In this document: positions 1 through 8,413 of the stretch, piece after piece
Position numbering within the stretch: position 1 is the first letter of the stretch
Layout of the letters: each line of letters opens with the position of its first letter
NCBI GenBank assembly: GCA_012837865.1
Contig: DUQJ01000070.1
Coordinates: 1 to 42,791, forward strand
Reading direction: 5' to 3'
DNA from: Clostridiales bacterium
GTDB lineage: Bacteria; Bacillota; Clostridia; Lachnospirales; Lachnospiraceae
Length of the DNA stretch: 42,791 nucleotides
Program-made: the position numbers and the translations under genes
Notes under the pieces: model-generated
What the model saw: only the letters and a program-made list of their open reading frames with translations
Database searches by the model: none
Told to the model about the DNA's origin: nothing

Positions 1-375
1 GGAGCTGGATTAACAGGTATAATTATCAACAATACATCAGTAGATATGTTTAATCCTAAGGTTATAAGAGCTACAATGGGATCGATATTTAGAGTTCCAA
101 TCTATACAACGTGTAATCTAGCAGATACGATAAAATATTTAAAACAAAAGGAAGTATATATATTAGCGGCACATTTAGATGGTAAGCTATATTATGAAGA
201 TATGAATAGAGCGAACAGAACTGCAATATTAATAGGGAATGAATCAAAAGGCCTTAGTGATGATATAATAACATTAGCAGATTCATTGATAAAAATACCT
301 ATGGATGGAAAAGTAGAATCTCTTAATGCTGCAGTTGCAGCTTCGATATTAATGTATGAGATGGTTAAACAATAG
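1..375 (+). CDS. TrmH/SpoU-family RNA 2'-O-methyltransferase, C-terminal part
   Basis: The gene is cut by the window start: the frame is open from base 1 and ends with TAG at 373-375. It is the C-terminal half of a SpoU (SPOUT-fold) methyltransferase that uses S-adenosylmethionine to methylate a ribose in tRNA or rRNA. The family's knot motifs are visible: NTSVDMFNPKVIRATMGSIF (motif 2, with the RA..G.IFR.P pattern), ILIGNESKGLSDDI (motif 3) and the C-terminal VESLNAAVAASILMYE helix, where the N-A-A-V-A signature is typical. The rRNA or tRNA target cannot be told from this part. The N-terminal substrate-binding domain lies outside the window. Confidence 0.9.
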   Translation, partial: GAGLTGIIINNTSVDMFNPKVIRATMGSIFRVPIYTTCNLADTIKYLKQKEVYILAAHLDGKLYYEDMNRANRTAILIGNESKGLSDDIITLADSLIKIPMDGKVESLNAAVAASILMYEMVKQ

Positions 376-437
376 ATTTTTGTTCTATCTTATAGGGCTT
401 TTAATATAATAAAGTAAAGAAAATATATTCAAATACA

Positions 438-466
438 TTGAAAAACATTGTGATATAAGGTAAAAT
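438..466 (+). promoter_or_regulatory. SigA-type promoter of the nfeD-SPFH pair
   Basis: TTGAAA at 438-443 and TAAAAT at 461-466 are separated by exactly 17 bases. They lie about 25 bases upstream of the ATG chosen for the NfeD gene. No terminator was seen between the methyltransferase and this site. Confidence 0.6.
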
Positions 467-489
467 AGAAGTTGAAAGGTGGGTGTTTG

Positions 490-990
490 ATGTCAATTAC
501 AGCAATTTTAAGCAGTGGAATTAATATTATAGAAACACAAGGACCAGAAATGAGTTATCCGCTTATTTGGTTGATTTTAATCGCAATATTCTTAGTGATT
601 GAAATTATTACACTCGGTGTTACTACAGTATGGTTCGCATGTGGAGCATTTGTTGCATTTATAGTATCTCTTTTCTTTGATAATATAATTGCTGAGTTTA
701 TTGTCTTTTTAATAGTATCAATTGCGATGTTGGTCTTTACAAAACCGATTGTAGTTAAAAAGTTTAATCTCAAAAAAGAAAAAACAAATTATGACCGGGT
801 ACTTGGAATGGTTGGAAATGTAATGAAAACAATTAGTAACCTAGATGCGACTGGAAAAGTAATAGTTAGCGGACAAGAATGGACTGCAAGATCAGTTAAT
901 GACACCAAAATTGAAAAAGGTAGTAAGGTTTTAATAAAAGAAATTGTAGGTGTAAAACTAATAGTAGAAAAGATTGAGGAGGAAGTATGA
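490..990 (+). CDS. NfeD family membrane protein
   Basis: A 166-residue NfeD-type protein. Hydrophobic segments fill roughly residues 20-95, and after them comes a C-terminal soluble segment of about 70 residues (GMVGNVMKTISNL...GKVIVSGQEWTARS...IEKGSKVLIKEIVGVKLIVE). That segment is the OB-fold that defines NfeD proteins; the G-x-V and GQEWTA patterns are typical. The start is ATG at 490, after AAAGGTGGG at 475-483; the open frame upstream of it begins with TTG inside the ribosome binding site. It overlaps the next gene's ribosome binding site, and that gene encodes the SPFH protein that usually accompanies NfeD. The pair is known as a membrane-organising module linked to lipid microdomains. 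The short form here lacks the ClpP-like protease domain of long NfeD proteins. Confidence 0.88.
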   Translation: MSITAILSSGINIIETQGPEMSYPLIWLILIAIFLVIEIITLGVTTVWFACGAFVAFIVSLFFDNIIAEFIVFLIVSIAMLVFTKPIVVKKFNLKKEKTNYDRVLGMVGNVMKTISNLDATGKVIVSGQEWTARSVNDTKIEKGSKVLIKEIVGVKLIVEKIEEEV

Positions 991-991
991 T

Positions 992-1927
992 ATGGGAGAA
1001 GCATTAGGATTAATTGCTGTATTAATAATAATAATTATGGTTATTTTAGCATCATGCATAGTAATCGTGCCACAGGCAAATGCATATGTACTTGAGAGAC
1101 TTGGAGGATTTCATGCAACATGGCAAGTAGGTGTTCATTTTAAGATGCCTATTTTTGATAAAGTTGCAAAAAAGGTTTTATTAAAAGAACAAGTTGCAGA
1201 CTTTCCACCACAACCTGTTATTACAAAAGATAATGTAACTATGAGGATAGACACAGTAGTATTTTATCAAATAACGGATCCTAAATTATATGTATATGGA
1301 GTTGAATATCCACTTCTAGCTATTGAAAATCTAACAGCTACATCTTTAAGAAATATAATAGGTGAGTTAGAGTTAGATGAAACACTAACATCTAGAGAAA
1401 TAATCAATAGTAAAATGAGAGAGACATTAGACATAGCGACTGATCCTTGGGGTATTAAGGTGAATAGAGTTGAATTAAAGAATATACTTCCACCAGCAGC
1501 TATTCAGGATGCTATGGAGCGTCAAATGAAAGCAGAGCGTGAAAGAAGAGAGTTTATACTTATTGCAGAAGGAAAGAAACGATCTGCTATTCTTGTAGCG
1601 GAGGGTAATAAAGAATCTATTATTTTAGAAGCAGAAGCAGAAAAGGAATCATCCATTCTTAGGGCAGAAGCTAAAAAAGAAGCTACAATAAGAGAGGCAG
1701 AGGGTAATGCAGAAGCTATAAGATCAGTACAGTTAGCAACAGCTGATGGTATCAGGTATTTAAATGAATCCTCACCAAGTACAGCTGTAATACACTTAAG
1801 AAGTTTAGATGCATTTGAGAAGGCGGCAGATGGCAAGGCAACTAAAATCATTATACCATCTGAAATTCAAGGGTTAGCAGGTCTAGCTACATCATTATTA
1901 GAAGTTGTTAAGGAAGATAAGGAATAA
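992..1927 (+). CDS. SPFH/stomatin (slipin, QmcA-like) membrane protein
   Basis: A 311-residue protein. Residues 5-28 form an N-terminal membrane anchor. An SPFH/band-7 domain follows at about residues 30-190, with typical stretches such as VPQANAYVLERLGGF, FPPQPVITKDNV and DPWGIKVNRVELKNI. A charged alpha-helical region is then built from five 11-residue repeats (residues 189-243). SPFH proteins oligomerise on membranes and organise microdomains or control proteases; the NfeD partner is encoded directly upstream. The ATG at 992 is preceded by GAGGAGG at 976-982. The longest open frame starts with TTG at 974, inside that ribosome binding site, so it was not used. The annotation 'membrane protease subunit' would be an overstatement because no protease residues are present. 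Confidence 0.9.
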   Translation: MGEALGLIAVLIIIIMVILASCIVIVPQANAYVLERLGGFHATWQVGVHFKMPIFDKVAKKVLLKEQVADFPPQPVITKDNVTMRIDTVVFYQITDPKLYVYGVEYPLLAIENLTATSLRNIIGELELDETLTSREIINSKMRETLDIATDPWGIKVNRVELKNILPPAAIQDAMERQMKAERERREFILIAEGKKRSAILVAEGNKESIILEAEAEKESSILRAEAKKEATIREAEGNAEAIRSVQLATADGIRYLNESSPSTAVIHLRSLDAFEKAADGKATKIIIPSEIQGLAGLATSLLEVVKEDKE

Positions 1928-1954
1928 AACATTTTAAACATATAATATTTAAAC

Positions 1955-1990
1955 AAACAAGATGCTAGATATTATAGCATCTTGTTTTAT
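1955..1990 (+). terminator. Intrinsic terminator after nfeD-SPFH
   Basis: A 13-bp perfect stem (AAACAAGATGCTA at 1955-1967 pairing with 1975-1987) has a 7-base loop and is followed by a short T-rich run. The A-rich left flank could let it act in both directions. Confidence 0.75.
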
Positions 1991-2029
1991 CTAAATTTTT
2001 AATAGTGCGGTAATTATATGAGGTGAGAT

Positions 2030-3859
2030 ATGAAAAGAATAAGGAATATGAATAAAACGCCATATATACTAACGATTATATTCGCAATTAAAATGGGGGT
2101 TTACTACAGTCTTATAAAAGTGAATAAATTAGAGATAGTATTAATTACATTAAGCATATTGATGTGGATGGTGTTATTCAGGTGTTTTAGTAAATCAGGG
2201 CAAAAAAAGAATAAAATAATTTTCATGTTATTATACGTTTCATTTAGTATTCTGATGTTTTCAGATGTAATGTATTTTAACTATTATAATGACACAGTAT
2301 CTATAAAGCAGTTTATGCAAATAACAGCTGTGCTTGCTGTCCCAAAAAGTTTTATTGCAACCTTGATACCGGCAGGTTTTATATTGTTTTTAGATATACC
2401 TGTTGTTTATTACTATTTTAAAAAAGAAGTTAAAAAAGATAAATGTAAAGGGGTAATAAGGAATACTTATATATTAATAGGATGTTTTTCTGTATTGTTC
2501 ACTATAATAATATCGAACCCTTTCAAATCAGTTGGATTAGAAATAGTTAGGAAAAACGAATTTTTTATGAATCATATAAATGATTTGTATGATTCCATAA
2601 CTACTTATAATTATGATAGCGAGATAGAAGTAGAAGAAATTATTAATATAATAGAAGAAGATACAGATATTATAAAAGAGATTAGATACAATGGAATTGC
2701 AAAGGGAAAGAATCTAATAGTAATCCAATTAGAAGCATTCCAAAACTTTGTAATTAATAAAGAATATAATAATCAGGAGATAACCCCTAATATTAACAAT
2801 TTAATTAAAAATGATAGTATTTATTTTGATAGATATTTTTTCAATGTAGGCAAGGGAAATACTTCAGATGCTGAGTTTACAAGCTTAAACAGTATTTATC
2901 CAGTTTTAGATGGCGAATGTTATAGGTTATATGGGCAAAATGTTTTTAAAGGCCTCCCTTGGCTTTTAAAAGAAGAAGGATATTCTACATTTGCAGTTCA
3001 TGGTTATAAAAAAGATTTCTGGAATAGGGCAGATGCATATCCTAATCAGGGATTTGATATGTTTTATGCTATGGAAGAATTAGAACAAGATGAAATTATA
3101 GGCATGGGAATATCTGATAAGTCAGTATATAAACAATTAATACCAATATTAGATGATGTAGATGAACCTTTCTTTGCGTTTGTAATTAGTCTTACAAGCC
3201 ATCATCCATTTGTTTTAGACGAACAATATAAAACAATTGAATTATTGGAAGAAGACAAGGAAACGAAGTTTGGAAATTATTTAGAAACAATTAGATATGC
3301 CGATGAAGCTGTTGGGCAATTAATTTCTGATTTAATAGAAAACGACTTATATGATGATACAATTATTGCTTTATACGGAGACCACCATGGTTTAAATTAT
3401 GCTATGCAGGACTCTAATTTGCAAATAGATGAATTCATTGGAAGAGACTATGATTTTGATGAGATGTTTAGAATACCACTCGTTATTCATATCCCGGGTA
3501 GTGATATCACAGAGACTATTAGCACAACTGGGGGACAAATTGATTTCTTCCCTACCATAGCTAATTTAATGGGAATGGAAATAAAACATCCTTATATCAT
3601 GGGTCAAGATTTAGTTAATGCAAGAGATGGTTTTGTTGCATTTACTTCATATTTAGGTGAAGGCTCATTTGTTTTTAATGATATTTTTTTTGAAGTATCA
3701 AGAGAAGGGATATTTGAAGGAAGTAGAGCGTGGAAGGTGGCTACAAATACAGAAGTTGATTATAACATGTATTATGATGAGTATGAGAAGGCAATACTTA
3801 GAAAAGATATATCTAGGGAGATTTTGCGAAATGATATTATAAGAGATTTCCACGAGTGA
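2030..3859 (+). CDS. LtaS-type phosphoglycerol transferase (sulfatase-fold membrane enzyme)
   Basis: A 609-residue protein. Four or five hydrophobic segments occupy residues 10-180, and an extracellular alkaline-phosphatase/sulfatase-fold domain starts near residue 225. The LtaS catalytic set is present: Glu235 in VIQLEAF (metal), the nucleophile Thr278 in KGNTSDAEF, the HGYKKDFWNR segment, TSHHPF, and Asp451-His452 in YGDHHGL. Such enzymes move glycerol phosphate from phosphatidylglycerol onto a growing lipoteichoic acid chain and leave diacylglycerol. Length and layout match LtaS/YflE/YfnI proteins, but the polymer made cannot be proven from sequence. The ribosome binding site AGGTGAG sits 6-7 bases before ATG. 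A patatin-like lipase gene follows after 25 bases, probably in the same transcript. Confidence 0.88.
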   Translation: MKRIRNMNKTPYILTIIFAIKMGVYYSLIKVNKLEIVLITLSILMWMVLFRCFSKSGQKKNKIIFMLLYVSFSILMFSDVMYFNYYNDTVSIKQFMQITAVLAVPKSFIATLIPAGFILFLDIPVVYYYFKKEVKKDKCKGVIRNTYILIGCFSVLFTIIISNPFKSVGLEIVRKNEFFMNHINDLYDSITTYNYDSEIEVEEIINIIEEDTDIIKEIRYNGIAKGKNLIVIQLEAFQNFVINKEYNNQEITPNINNLIKNDSIYFDRYFFNVGKGNTSDAEFTSLNSIYPVLDGECYRLYGQNVFKGLPWLLKEEGYSTFAVHGYKKDFWNRADAYPNQGFDMFYAMEELEQDEIIGMGISDKSVYKQLIPILDDVDEPFFAFVISLTSHHPFVLDEQYKTIELLEEDKETKFGNYLETIRYADEAVGQLISDLIENDLYDDTIIALYGDHHGLNYAMQDSNLQIDEFIGRDYDFDEMFRIPLVIHIPGSDITETISTTGGQIDFFPTIANLMGMEIKHPYIMGQDLVNARDGFVAFTSYLGEGSFVFNDIFFEVSREGIFEGSRAWKVATNTEVDYNMYYDEYEKAILRKDISREILRNDIIRDFHE

Positions 3860-3884
3860 TAGAATAAATAATTAGAGGTAGTTT

Positions 3885-5075
3885 ATGGAGCAAATAAAAT
3901 TTGATAAGGAAAAACAATATGGAATAGTTTTAGAAGGAGGAGGAGCAAAAGGTGCTTATCAAATTGGCGTTTGGAAAGCTCTTCTTGAAAAGAACATTAA
4001 GATTAAAGGAGTTGCTGGTGTATCTGTTGGTGCTTTAAATGGCGCATTAATATGTATGGGTGATTATAAGCAGGCAGAAGATTTATGGAGCAATATATCA
4101 TATTCTTCAATTATGGATGTCAATGACGAAAGCATGGATAATATCATAAATAGAAAACTTAAAGAAATTAGTTTGCAGGCAATTCGTGAAGATGGGAAAA
4201 AAATTATATCTGATGGGGGTTTTGATGTTGAACCTTTAAAGAAACTTATTAGAGAAGCTATCGATGAAAATAAGATTAGAAAATCGAAAATAGAATTTAT
4301 AATAGGTACATTTTCCTTGTCAGAACTAAAAGAAGTAGAGTTGAATGTTGAGGACATAGAAAAAGGCAAACTAGGAGATTTTTTAATGGCTAGTGCATCG
4401 CTTCCATTTTTCAAAAATGAGAAATTGGATGGGAAAAGATATATAGATGGTGGCGTAACCAATAACCTTCCTATTGATATGCTTATACGAAGGGGCTATA
4501 AAGATATTATAGTAATAAGAATACATGGCATAGGTATTGAGAAAAGGGTCAAAATACCAGATGATGTAAATGTAATAGAGATCTCACCAGAAGTAGATTT
4601 GGGGTATATTCTAGAGTTTGAAAAAAGTAAAGCCAATAAAAATATGAAAATTGGATATTATGATGGTTTAAGAATAATTGAATCTTTATTAGGTGAATTT
4701 TATTTTATAAAAGATGAGGGAAATAATGAAAAAGATTATTTTGACAAACTAACTAATATTAGTGATGATTTATATGAGAATATCTTGCAGGGTTATAAAT
4801 TAGAAAGGAAAGAGAAATCTAGAATAAGAATGTTATCAGAAGAAATATATCCGAGAATTGCTCAGGGTTTAAAGCTTGAAAAGAACTGGTCTTACAAAAA
4901 AATATATTATTCTATATTAGAAAGCTGTAGCAAAAGATTTAGATTGACTAGATACAATATATATAGTTTGGAAGAATTAAAAAAAGCTTTATATAGTAAA
5001 ATTGAAGAAAGAAATAATGAAATTGAGAATAATATAATTATAGAAATAACAAAGGAATTAATAGGGTATAGATAA
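3885..5075 (+). CDS. Patatin-like phospholipase (RssA-type)
   Basis: A 396-residue predicted serine lipase of the patatin family. The oxyanion-hole motif GGGAKGAYQ is at residues 18-26, the nucleophile Ser47 lies in GVSVG, and the catalytic Asp188 lies in IDGGVTNNLP, so the Ser/Asp dyad is complete. The family hydrolyses acyl esters of phospholipids or related lipids. No signal peptide is visible, so it probably acts at the inner face of the membrane. The C-terminal 150 residues are charged and helical and show no domain I recognise. It begins 25 bases after the LtaS-like gene, which suggests co-transcription and a shared role in handling membrane lipid. Confidence 0.88.
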   Translation: MEQIKFDKEKQYGIVLEGGGAKGAYQIGVWKALLEKNIKIKGVAGVSVGALNGALICMGDYKQAEDLWSNISYSSIMDVNDESMDNIINRKLKEISLQAIREDGKKIISDGGFDVEPLKKLIREAIDENKIRKSKIEFIIGTFSLSELKEVELNVEDIEKGKLGDFLMASASLPFFKNEKLDGKRYIDGGVTNNLPIDMLIRRGYKDIIVIRIHGIGIEKRVKIPDDVNVIEISPEVDLGYILEFEKSKANKNMKIGYYDGLRIIESLLGEFYFIKDEGNNEKDYFDKLTNISDDLYENILQGYKLERKEKSRIRMLSEEIYPRIAQGLKLEKNWSYKKIYYSILESCSKRFRLTRYNIYSLEELKKALYSKIEERNNEIENNIIIEITKELIGYR

Positions 5076-5083
5076 AAAAACTA

Positions 5084-5112
5084 TTGACAATAAAGATTAA
5101 AGGGTGTAATGT
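5084..5112 (+). promoter_or_regulatory. SigA-type promoter of the ornithine carbamoyltransferase gene
   Basis: A consensus -35 TTGACA at 5084-5089 is followed after 17 bases by TAATGT at 5107-5112. It starts 8 bases after the lipase stop codon. The downstream ARG-box-like sequence overlaps the -10 element. Confidence 0.55.
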
Positions 5113-5125
5113 ATAAATATGCAAA
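5108..5125 (+). promoter_or_regulatory. Possible ArgR (AhrC) operator
   Basis: The 18 bases AATGTATAAATATGCAAA agree at 14 positions with the ARG box as I recall it for Bacillus AhrC (CATGAATAAAAATKCAAK). The site overlaps the -10 element and the expected transcription start of an ornithine carbamoyltransferase gene, which is where a repressor would act. AT-rich DNA makes chance matches likely, so this is an inference. Confidence 0.45.
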
Positions 5126-5152
5126 AACCATGTATATTTAGGAGGGAATTAT

Positions 5153-6091
5153 ATGAATCTAAAAGGCAGAAGCTTTTTAACATTAAAAGATTTTAGACCA
5201 GAAGAAATTGAATATTTAATAGACTTATCAGCAGAGTTAAAAGTTAAGAAAAAAAGTGGTGAGTTTGGTAATAATCTAAAAGGTAAAAATATAGCTTTAA
5301 TATTTGAAAAGCCATCAACAAGAACAAGATGTGCATTTACAGTAGCCTGTGTTGATGAAGGTGGACATCCTGAATATTTAGGTAAGAATGATATTCAATT
5401 AGGCCATAAAGAAAGTATAGAGGACTCAGCAAGAGTGCTTAGCAGAATGTTTGATGGAATAGAGTTTAGAGGGTTTAGCCATGATACTGTTGAGAAATTA
5501 TCTAAATATAGTAACGTTCCAGTATGGAATGGACTTACAGATAAATATCATCCTACACAAATACTAGCTGACTTCCTTACAATTAAAGAACATATTGGTA
5601 AACTAAAAGGAGTTAAGCTTGTTTATGTAGGTGATGGAAGAAATAATGTAGCCAATAGTTTAATGATAGGGTCTTCAAAACTTGGGTTAGATTTTACAAT
5701 ACTTGCACCTAAATCACTTTGGCCAGAAGAAAGTTTAATTAAAGAGTGTGATAAATACAATGAAAAATCAAATGGTAGCATAAAAACAACAGATTCCCCT
5801 AAGGACTTAGATGGAGCAGATGTTATTTATACAGATGTATGGTGTTCCATGGGAGAAGAGGAATTTGCTGCTGAAAGAATTAACATATTAAAGCCATATC
5901 AAGTAAATAGTGGATTGTTAATGCAGACAAAGAATGAAAAAACAATTTTACTGCATTGTTTACCTGCTGTTAAAGGTAATGAAGTAACTGAAGAAGTTTT
6001 TGAAAAGCATGCAGATGCAATATTTGACCAAGCGGAAAACAGATTACATACTATAAAAGCAGTTATGGTGGCTACTATAGGTAATAATTAA
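5153..6091 (+). CDS. argF: Ornithine carbamoyltransferase
   Basis: A 312-residue enzyme that joins carbamoyl phosphate and L-ornithine to give citrulline. The carbamoyl-phosphate motif STRTR is at residues 55-59 in [15 protein letters not shown] occurs in the central part, and the ornithine/catalytic motif HCLPA is at 268-272. The [20 protein letters not shown] segment is the version seen in ArcB-like and many clostridial enzymes, so either an anabolic (argF) or a catabolic (arcB) role is possible. No other arginine gene lies nearby; a possible ArgR operator in the promoter favours the biosynthetic role. The ribosome binding site GGAGGG lies 8 bases before ATG. Confidence 0.95.
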   Translation: MNLKGRSFLTLKDFRPEEIEYLIDLSAELKVKKKSGEFGNNLKGKNIALIFEKPSTRTRCAFTVACVDEGGHPEYLGKNDIQLGHKESIEDSARVLSRMFDGIEFRGFSHDTVEKLSKYSNVPVWNGLTDKYHPTQILADFLTIKEHIGKLKGVKLVYVGDGRNNVANSLMIGSSKLGLDFTILAPKSLWPEESLIKECDKYNEKSNGSIKTTDSPKDLDGADVIYTDVWCSMGEEEFAAERINILKPYQVNSGLLMQTKNEKTILLHCLPAVKGNEVTEEVFEKHADAIFDQAENRLHTIKAVMVATIGNN

Positions 6092-6128
6092 ATGTAAAAA
6101 TATCGGAAAGTTATAGAAGGAGTTTTAA

Positions 6129-6449
6129 ATGTACAATAATGAGAATATAGTGCTTTGTGCTAGTAGTGCCTATGAAAAGAAGTTTTTCTTTAATAGCGAC
6201 TTTGAAGCTTTGCCAGAACAAATAAAACAAGAATTGAATATTTTGTCAGTATTATATACTGAAGATATTGGTGGAGTTCTTAGACTTGAGTTTGATGATG
6301 AGGGCAATCTTTTGTTAAAGACGGAAGTAAGTGAAGATGATTTTTCTTTTGATGAAATAGGAAGTGCTTTGAAAATAAAAGAATTAAGAAGAAATCATAA
6401 GGATTTATTTGAATCCATAGAATTATATTTTCAAACATTCTTTTTATAA
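6129..6449 (+). CDS. DUF6145-like small protein of unknown function
   Basis: A 106-residue acidic soluble protein without membrane segments. The core IVLCASSAYEKKFFFN, followed by FEALPEQIKQEL, the VLYTEDIGGVL stretch and EIGSALKIKELR, matches my memory of the DUF6145 family of Lachnospiraceae-type genomes. No catalytic motif is evident. It is tightly packed (16 bases) before coaX and then dus, so it appears to be part of that small operon. Its function is unknown. Confidence 0.72.
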   Translation: MYNNENIVLCASSAYEKKFFFNSDFEALPEQIKQELNILSVLYTEDIGGVLRLEFDDEGNLLLKTEVSEDDFSFDEIGSALKIKELRRNHKDLFESIELYFQTFFL

Positions 6450-6465
6450 GAAATGAGGTTGCATA

Positions 6466-7245
6466 ATGCTATTAGTTATTGATGTTGGGAATACGAATAT
6501 TACTGTAGGGATTTATGATCAAACGGAATTGATTGTTAATTTTAGAATAACTACAAATCAATCAAGAACAGCTGATGAGTACGGAATGATTTTATTAGAC
6601 TTTTTAAATATTAATAATATAAGCAAAGATAAAATAAAGGGTGCTATTATATCTACAGTTGTTCCAAAGATAATGTATTTTTTAAAGCAATCGATTAATA
6701 AGTATTTCAATATTAACCCATTGATGGTTGAGGCTGGAACTAAAACAGGAATTAAAATTTCAGCAGTAAATCCTAGAGAAATTGGTGCAGATAGAATTGT
6801 TGATGCAGTTGCAGGTTATAAAATATACGGAGGTCCAGTTATTGTAATAGATTTTGGTACAGCAATAACATACGATTTAATAACTTCAGATGGTTCATTT
6901 GCTGCTGGAGTAACAAGTCCAGGGTTAGAGATATCTGCAAATGCTTTATGGTCGGAAACTGCAAAATTACCAGAGATAGAGATTAAGAAGCCAGATAGTA
7001 TTCTTGCTAAAGAAACTGTGACAAGTATGCAAGCGGGACTTGTTTATGGTTGTATTGGACAAACAGAGTATATAATCAAAAAAATTAAAGAGGAATCGGG
7101 ATTCCTAGATGCTAAAGTTATAGCAACTGGAGGGCTAGGTTATATAATAGCAGAATCAACAGATTCAATAGATATATATGATCCGCTATTAACATTAAAA
7201 GGTTTAAAAATAATAGCAGACTTGAACAAAGTTTTAGGGAGATAA
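6466..7245 (+). CDS. coaX: Type III pantothenate kinase
   Basis: A 259-residue ASKHA-fold kinase that phosphorylates pantothenate, the first step from vitamin B5 to coenzyme A. The N-terminal phosphate-binding loop [10 protein letters not shown] is at residues 6-15. The central parts [12 protein letters not shown] and [10 protein letters not shown] (the latter holding the catalytic Asp region), and [10 protein letters not shown] with the later ATGGLGY loop, are all characteristic of CoaX rather than CoaA. Length is normal. It lies 3 bases before the dihydrouridine synthase gene, so the two are almost certainly translated from one mRNA. Confidence 0.95.
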   Translation: MLLVIDVGNTNITVGIYDQTELIVNFRITTNQSRTADEYGMILLDFLNINNISKDKIKGAIISTVVPKIMYFLKQSINKYFNINPLMVEAGTKTGIKISAVNPREIGADRIVDAVAGYKIYGGPVIVIDFGTAITYDLITSDGSFAAGVTSPGLEISANALWSETAKLPEIEIKKPDSILAKETVTSMQAGLVYGCIGQTEYIIKKIKEESGFLDAKVIATGGLGYIIAESTDSIDIYDPLLTLKGLKIIADLNKVLGR

Positions 7246-7248
7246 GCA

Positions 7249-8235
7249 ATGGGATTAAAAATTGGAAATGTTATATTAAAAGGAAATTTAATATTAGGGC
7301 CAATGGCAGGTGTAACTGACCTGCCATTTCGTTTGCTTTGCAAAGAAAAAGGTGCTGATTTAGTATATTCTGAAATGGTAAGTGCAAAAGGAATAAATTA
7401 TAAAAATGAAAACACAGAATCCATATTAGAAAGTGTTTCTAGTGAAAGACCTGTAGCAGTACAATTATTTGGATCAGTTCCTCATATAATAAGTGAAGCG
7501 GCAAAAAGAATTGAAGATCGTGAGTTTGATATTTTAGATATTAATATGGGATGCCCTGTGCCTAAAGTAGTTAATCATGGTGAAGGATCTGCATTAATGA
7601 AGAATCCCAAATTAGTTGGAGATATAATTAAAGCAGTTGTTTTAGCTATAGATAAACCTGTGACAGTCAAGATTAGAAAAGGCTTTGACGACAGTCTTAT
7701 TAATGCAGTCGAAATTGCTAAGATAGCAGAAGAGAATGGTGCGTCTGCTATTGCAATACATGGAAGAACTAGAGAAGAATATTATAAGGGCAAAGCAGAT
7801 TGGGACATAATTAAAGATGTTAAAAGAGCTGTTTCAATCCCTGTTATTGGGAGTGGGGATGTGTTTTCAGCAGAAAATGCAAAGGATATGTTAGACCATA
7901 CTAAATGCGATGGAATTATGCTTGCTAGAGGTGTGAAAGGAAATCCGTGGCTATTCGAACAGATAAAAGAATATTTTAATAAGGGTATATTAATAGAGAA
8001 ACCTAGTTATTATGAAGTTAAAGAAATGATTTTAAGGCATGCAGAAGCAGAGATTCAATTTAAAGGTGAAAAGCAAGCTATTAAGGAAATGCGGAAACAT
8101 GTTGCTTGGTATACATTTGGCTTTAGGGGGTCGGCACAACTAAGAGGTAATGTAAACAGGATAATTACATTTGAGGATTTAAAGGTTTTGCTTAATGATT
8201 ACACTATTAGCTCAAAAAAACAACCAAAGATATAA
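7249..8235 (+). CDS. dusB: tRNA-dihydrouridine synthase
   Basis: A 328-residue FMN enzyme that reduces specific uridines in tRNA. The TIM-barrel start LGPMAGVTDLPFR binds FMN, the catalytic Cys102 sits in NMGCPVPKV, and IHGRTREEYYKGKADW and IPVIGSGDVFSAENA are further family blocks. The length and the MGCPVPKV motif fit the DusB group of Gram-positive bacteria, which in those organisms may modify several positions. The helical C-terminal RNA-binding domain is complete. It follows coaX directly. Confidence 0.93.
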   Translation: MGLKIGNVILKGNLILGPMAGVTDLPFRLLCKEKGADLVYSEMVSAKGINYKNENTESILESVSSERPVAVQLFGSVPHIISEAAKRIEDREFDILDINMGCPVPKVVNHGEGSALMKNPKLVGDIIKAVVLAIDKPVTVKIRKGFDDSLINAVEIAKIAEENGASAIAIHGRTREEYYKGKADWDIIKDVKRAVSIPVIGSGDVFSAENAKDMLDHTKCDGIMLARGVKGNPWLFEQIKEYFNKGILIEKPSYYEVKEMILRHAEAEIQFKGEKQAIKEMRKHVAWYTFGFRGSAQLRGNVNRIITFEDLKVLLNDYTISSKKQPKI

Positions 8236-8294
8236 GGATAATCATAGAAATAATATAAAAATGCAACAAAACTTTAAAAAAAGCAAAATACATG

Positions 8295-8323
8295 TTGATT
8301 TTTTGAATATAAACATATATGAT
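8295..8323 (+). promoter_or_regulatory. SigA-type promoter of asd
   Basis: TTGATT at 8295-8300 and TATGAT at 8318-8323 are 17 bases apart, about 90 bases before the asd start. The predicted leader of roughly 80 bases is too short for a lysine riboswitch, and none was recognised. Confidence 0.5.
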
Positions 8324-8413
8324 ACATAAATAAAAGACATATGTTTGCGCTACAAATACAAACACAATATTAAATAAAAAAGAGATTTTAAAAATATAAT
8401 TAATAGGAGGTAT

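Noticed and set aside
1556-1720. DNA-level tandem repeat or CRISPR-like array in the SPFH gene
   Set aside because: The 33-base periodicity follows from the 11-residue protein repeat; the DNA copies differ too much for a direct repeat array.
3657-3842. 61-residue frame inside the LtaS-like gene
   Set aside because: It lies wholly inside a well-supported gene in another frame and resembles no family.
8236-8413. Lysine riboswitch or other leader RNA upstream of asd
   Set aside because: The promoter at 8295-8323 leaves only about 80 bases of leader, and no conserved riboswitch core or terminator hairpin is visible there.
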